Assembly (NCBI GenBank): GCA_016201275.1
Contig: JACQDB010000071.1
Location: forward strand, 1 to 51,798
DNA length: 51,798 bases
Source of the DNA: Acidobacteriota bacterium
GTDB taxonomy: Bacteria > Acidobacteriota > Blastocatellia > UBA7656
Reading direction: 5' to 3'
Below the pieces are notes generated by a model. That model was not told the DNA's origin. It ran no database searches and saw only the letters and a list, made by a program, of their open reading frames with translations. This document shows, piece by piece, positions 51,703 through 51,798 of the stretch (its first letter is position 1; the number at the start of each line of letters is the position of its first letter). A program made the position numbers and the translations under genes.

Positions 51703-51798
51703 TTAGAGCGGTTTTTGTGTGAGATTACGGAAACCTCAAAGCCGTTGAGCGGCGGTCGAAGACCTTCGTGCGGTCGAAGACCGCTGCTTAACGATAGG
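51703..51798. repeat. MITE-like element, family B copy 3, cut by window edge
   Basis: Starts TTAGAGCGGTTTTTGTGTGA and carries the same inner hairpin (GGTCGAAGACC twice) as 12926-13054. The right end is outside the window. Confidence 0.8.

Noticed and set aside
1-51798. tRNA, rRNA and riboswitch genes
   Set aside because: Intergenic gaps were read for cloverleaf ends (CCA-like 3' arms, TTCGANTC) and common riboswitch cores; nothing convincing was seen, although a covariance search could not be run.

Overview
The window looks like chromosomal DNA of a Gram-negative, moderately GC-rich bacterium, most probably an acidobacterium of the Blastocatellia type. This is an inference from gene content: ECF sigma factors with a soluble zinc-finger partner, a TPR-CHAT protein, two subtilases, a small zinc/helix-turn-helix regulator of a type I associate with that class, a winged-helix/beta-propeller sensor, many exported proteins with Gly/Asn/Ala-rich linkers, and intergenic spaces packed with short palindromic repeats. 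No rRNA, tRNA, CRISPR array, transposase or phage gene was seen.

Left part (1-10.8 kb): a minus-strand row ECF sigma factor, zinc-finger anti-sigma-like protein, TPR-CHAT protease, exported subtilase (cut by the window edge). Then a second ECF sigma factor, an AraC-type regulator with a promoter suggesting leaderless translation, a RibD-C reductase, a Lys-rich exported protein and a truncated GxxExxY gene. Housekeeping genes follow (11-26.9 kb): lysA, folK, an RlmI-like methyltransferase, trmO, a restriction-modification pair, a Tat-exported amidohydrolase, a TPR lipoprotein, gyrA, a small alarmone hydrolase and plsC.

Middle part (27-36 kb): a divergent accessory locus. Leftward genes encode a zinc/HTH miniprotein, a cytoplasmic subtilase, an exported coiled-coil protein and an SH3-cysteine peptidase. 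Rightward genes encode a membrane winged-helix sensor with a beta-propeller, a 93-residue Cys-containing peptide ending in a strong terminator, and a tyrosinase with a Cys-x-His copper motif. Right part (36-51.8 kb): suhB, a YheT-type hydrolase, a glycerophosphodiester phosphodiesterase, a PAS/zinc protein, an L,D-transpeptidase with an M23 peptidase, and a rightward row made of a StlD/DarB-like ketosynthase fused to a heme-oxygenase-like domain, two paralogous exported proteins and an unknown protein.

The most notable signals are: (i) the sigma/zinc-finger/CHAT/subtilase row, which could be a protease-gated transcriptional response; (ii) the subtilase/Cys-peptide/tyrosinase locus; (iii) a restriction-modification pair with a PD-(D/E)xK-like nuclease; (iv) at least four families of MITE-like palindromic elements, one of which supplies stop codons of neighbouring genes and another type of which is translated as the interdomain linker of the ketosynthase fusion.
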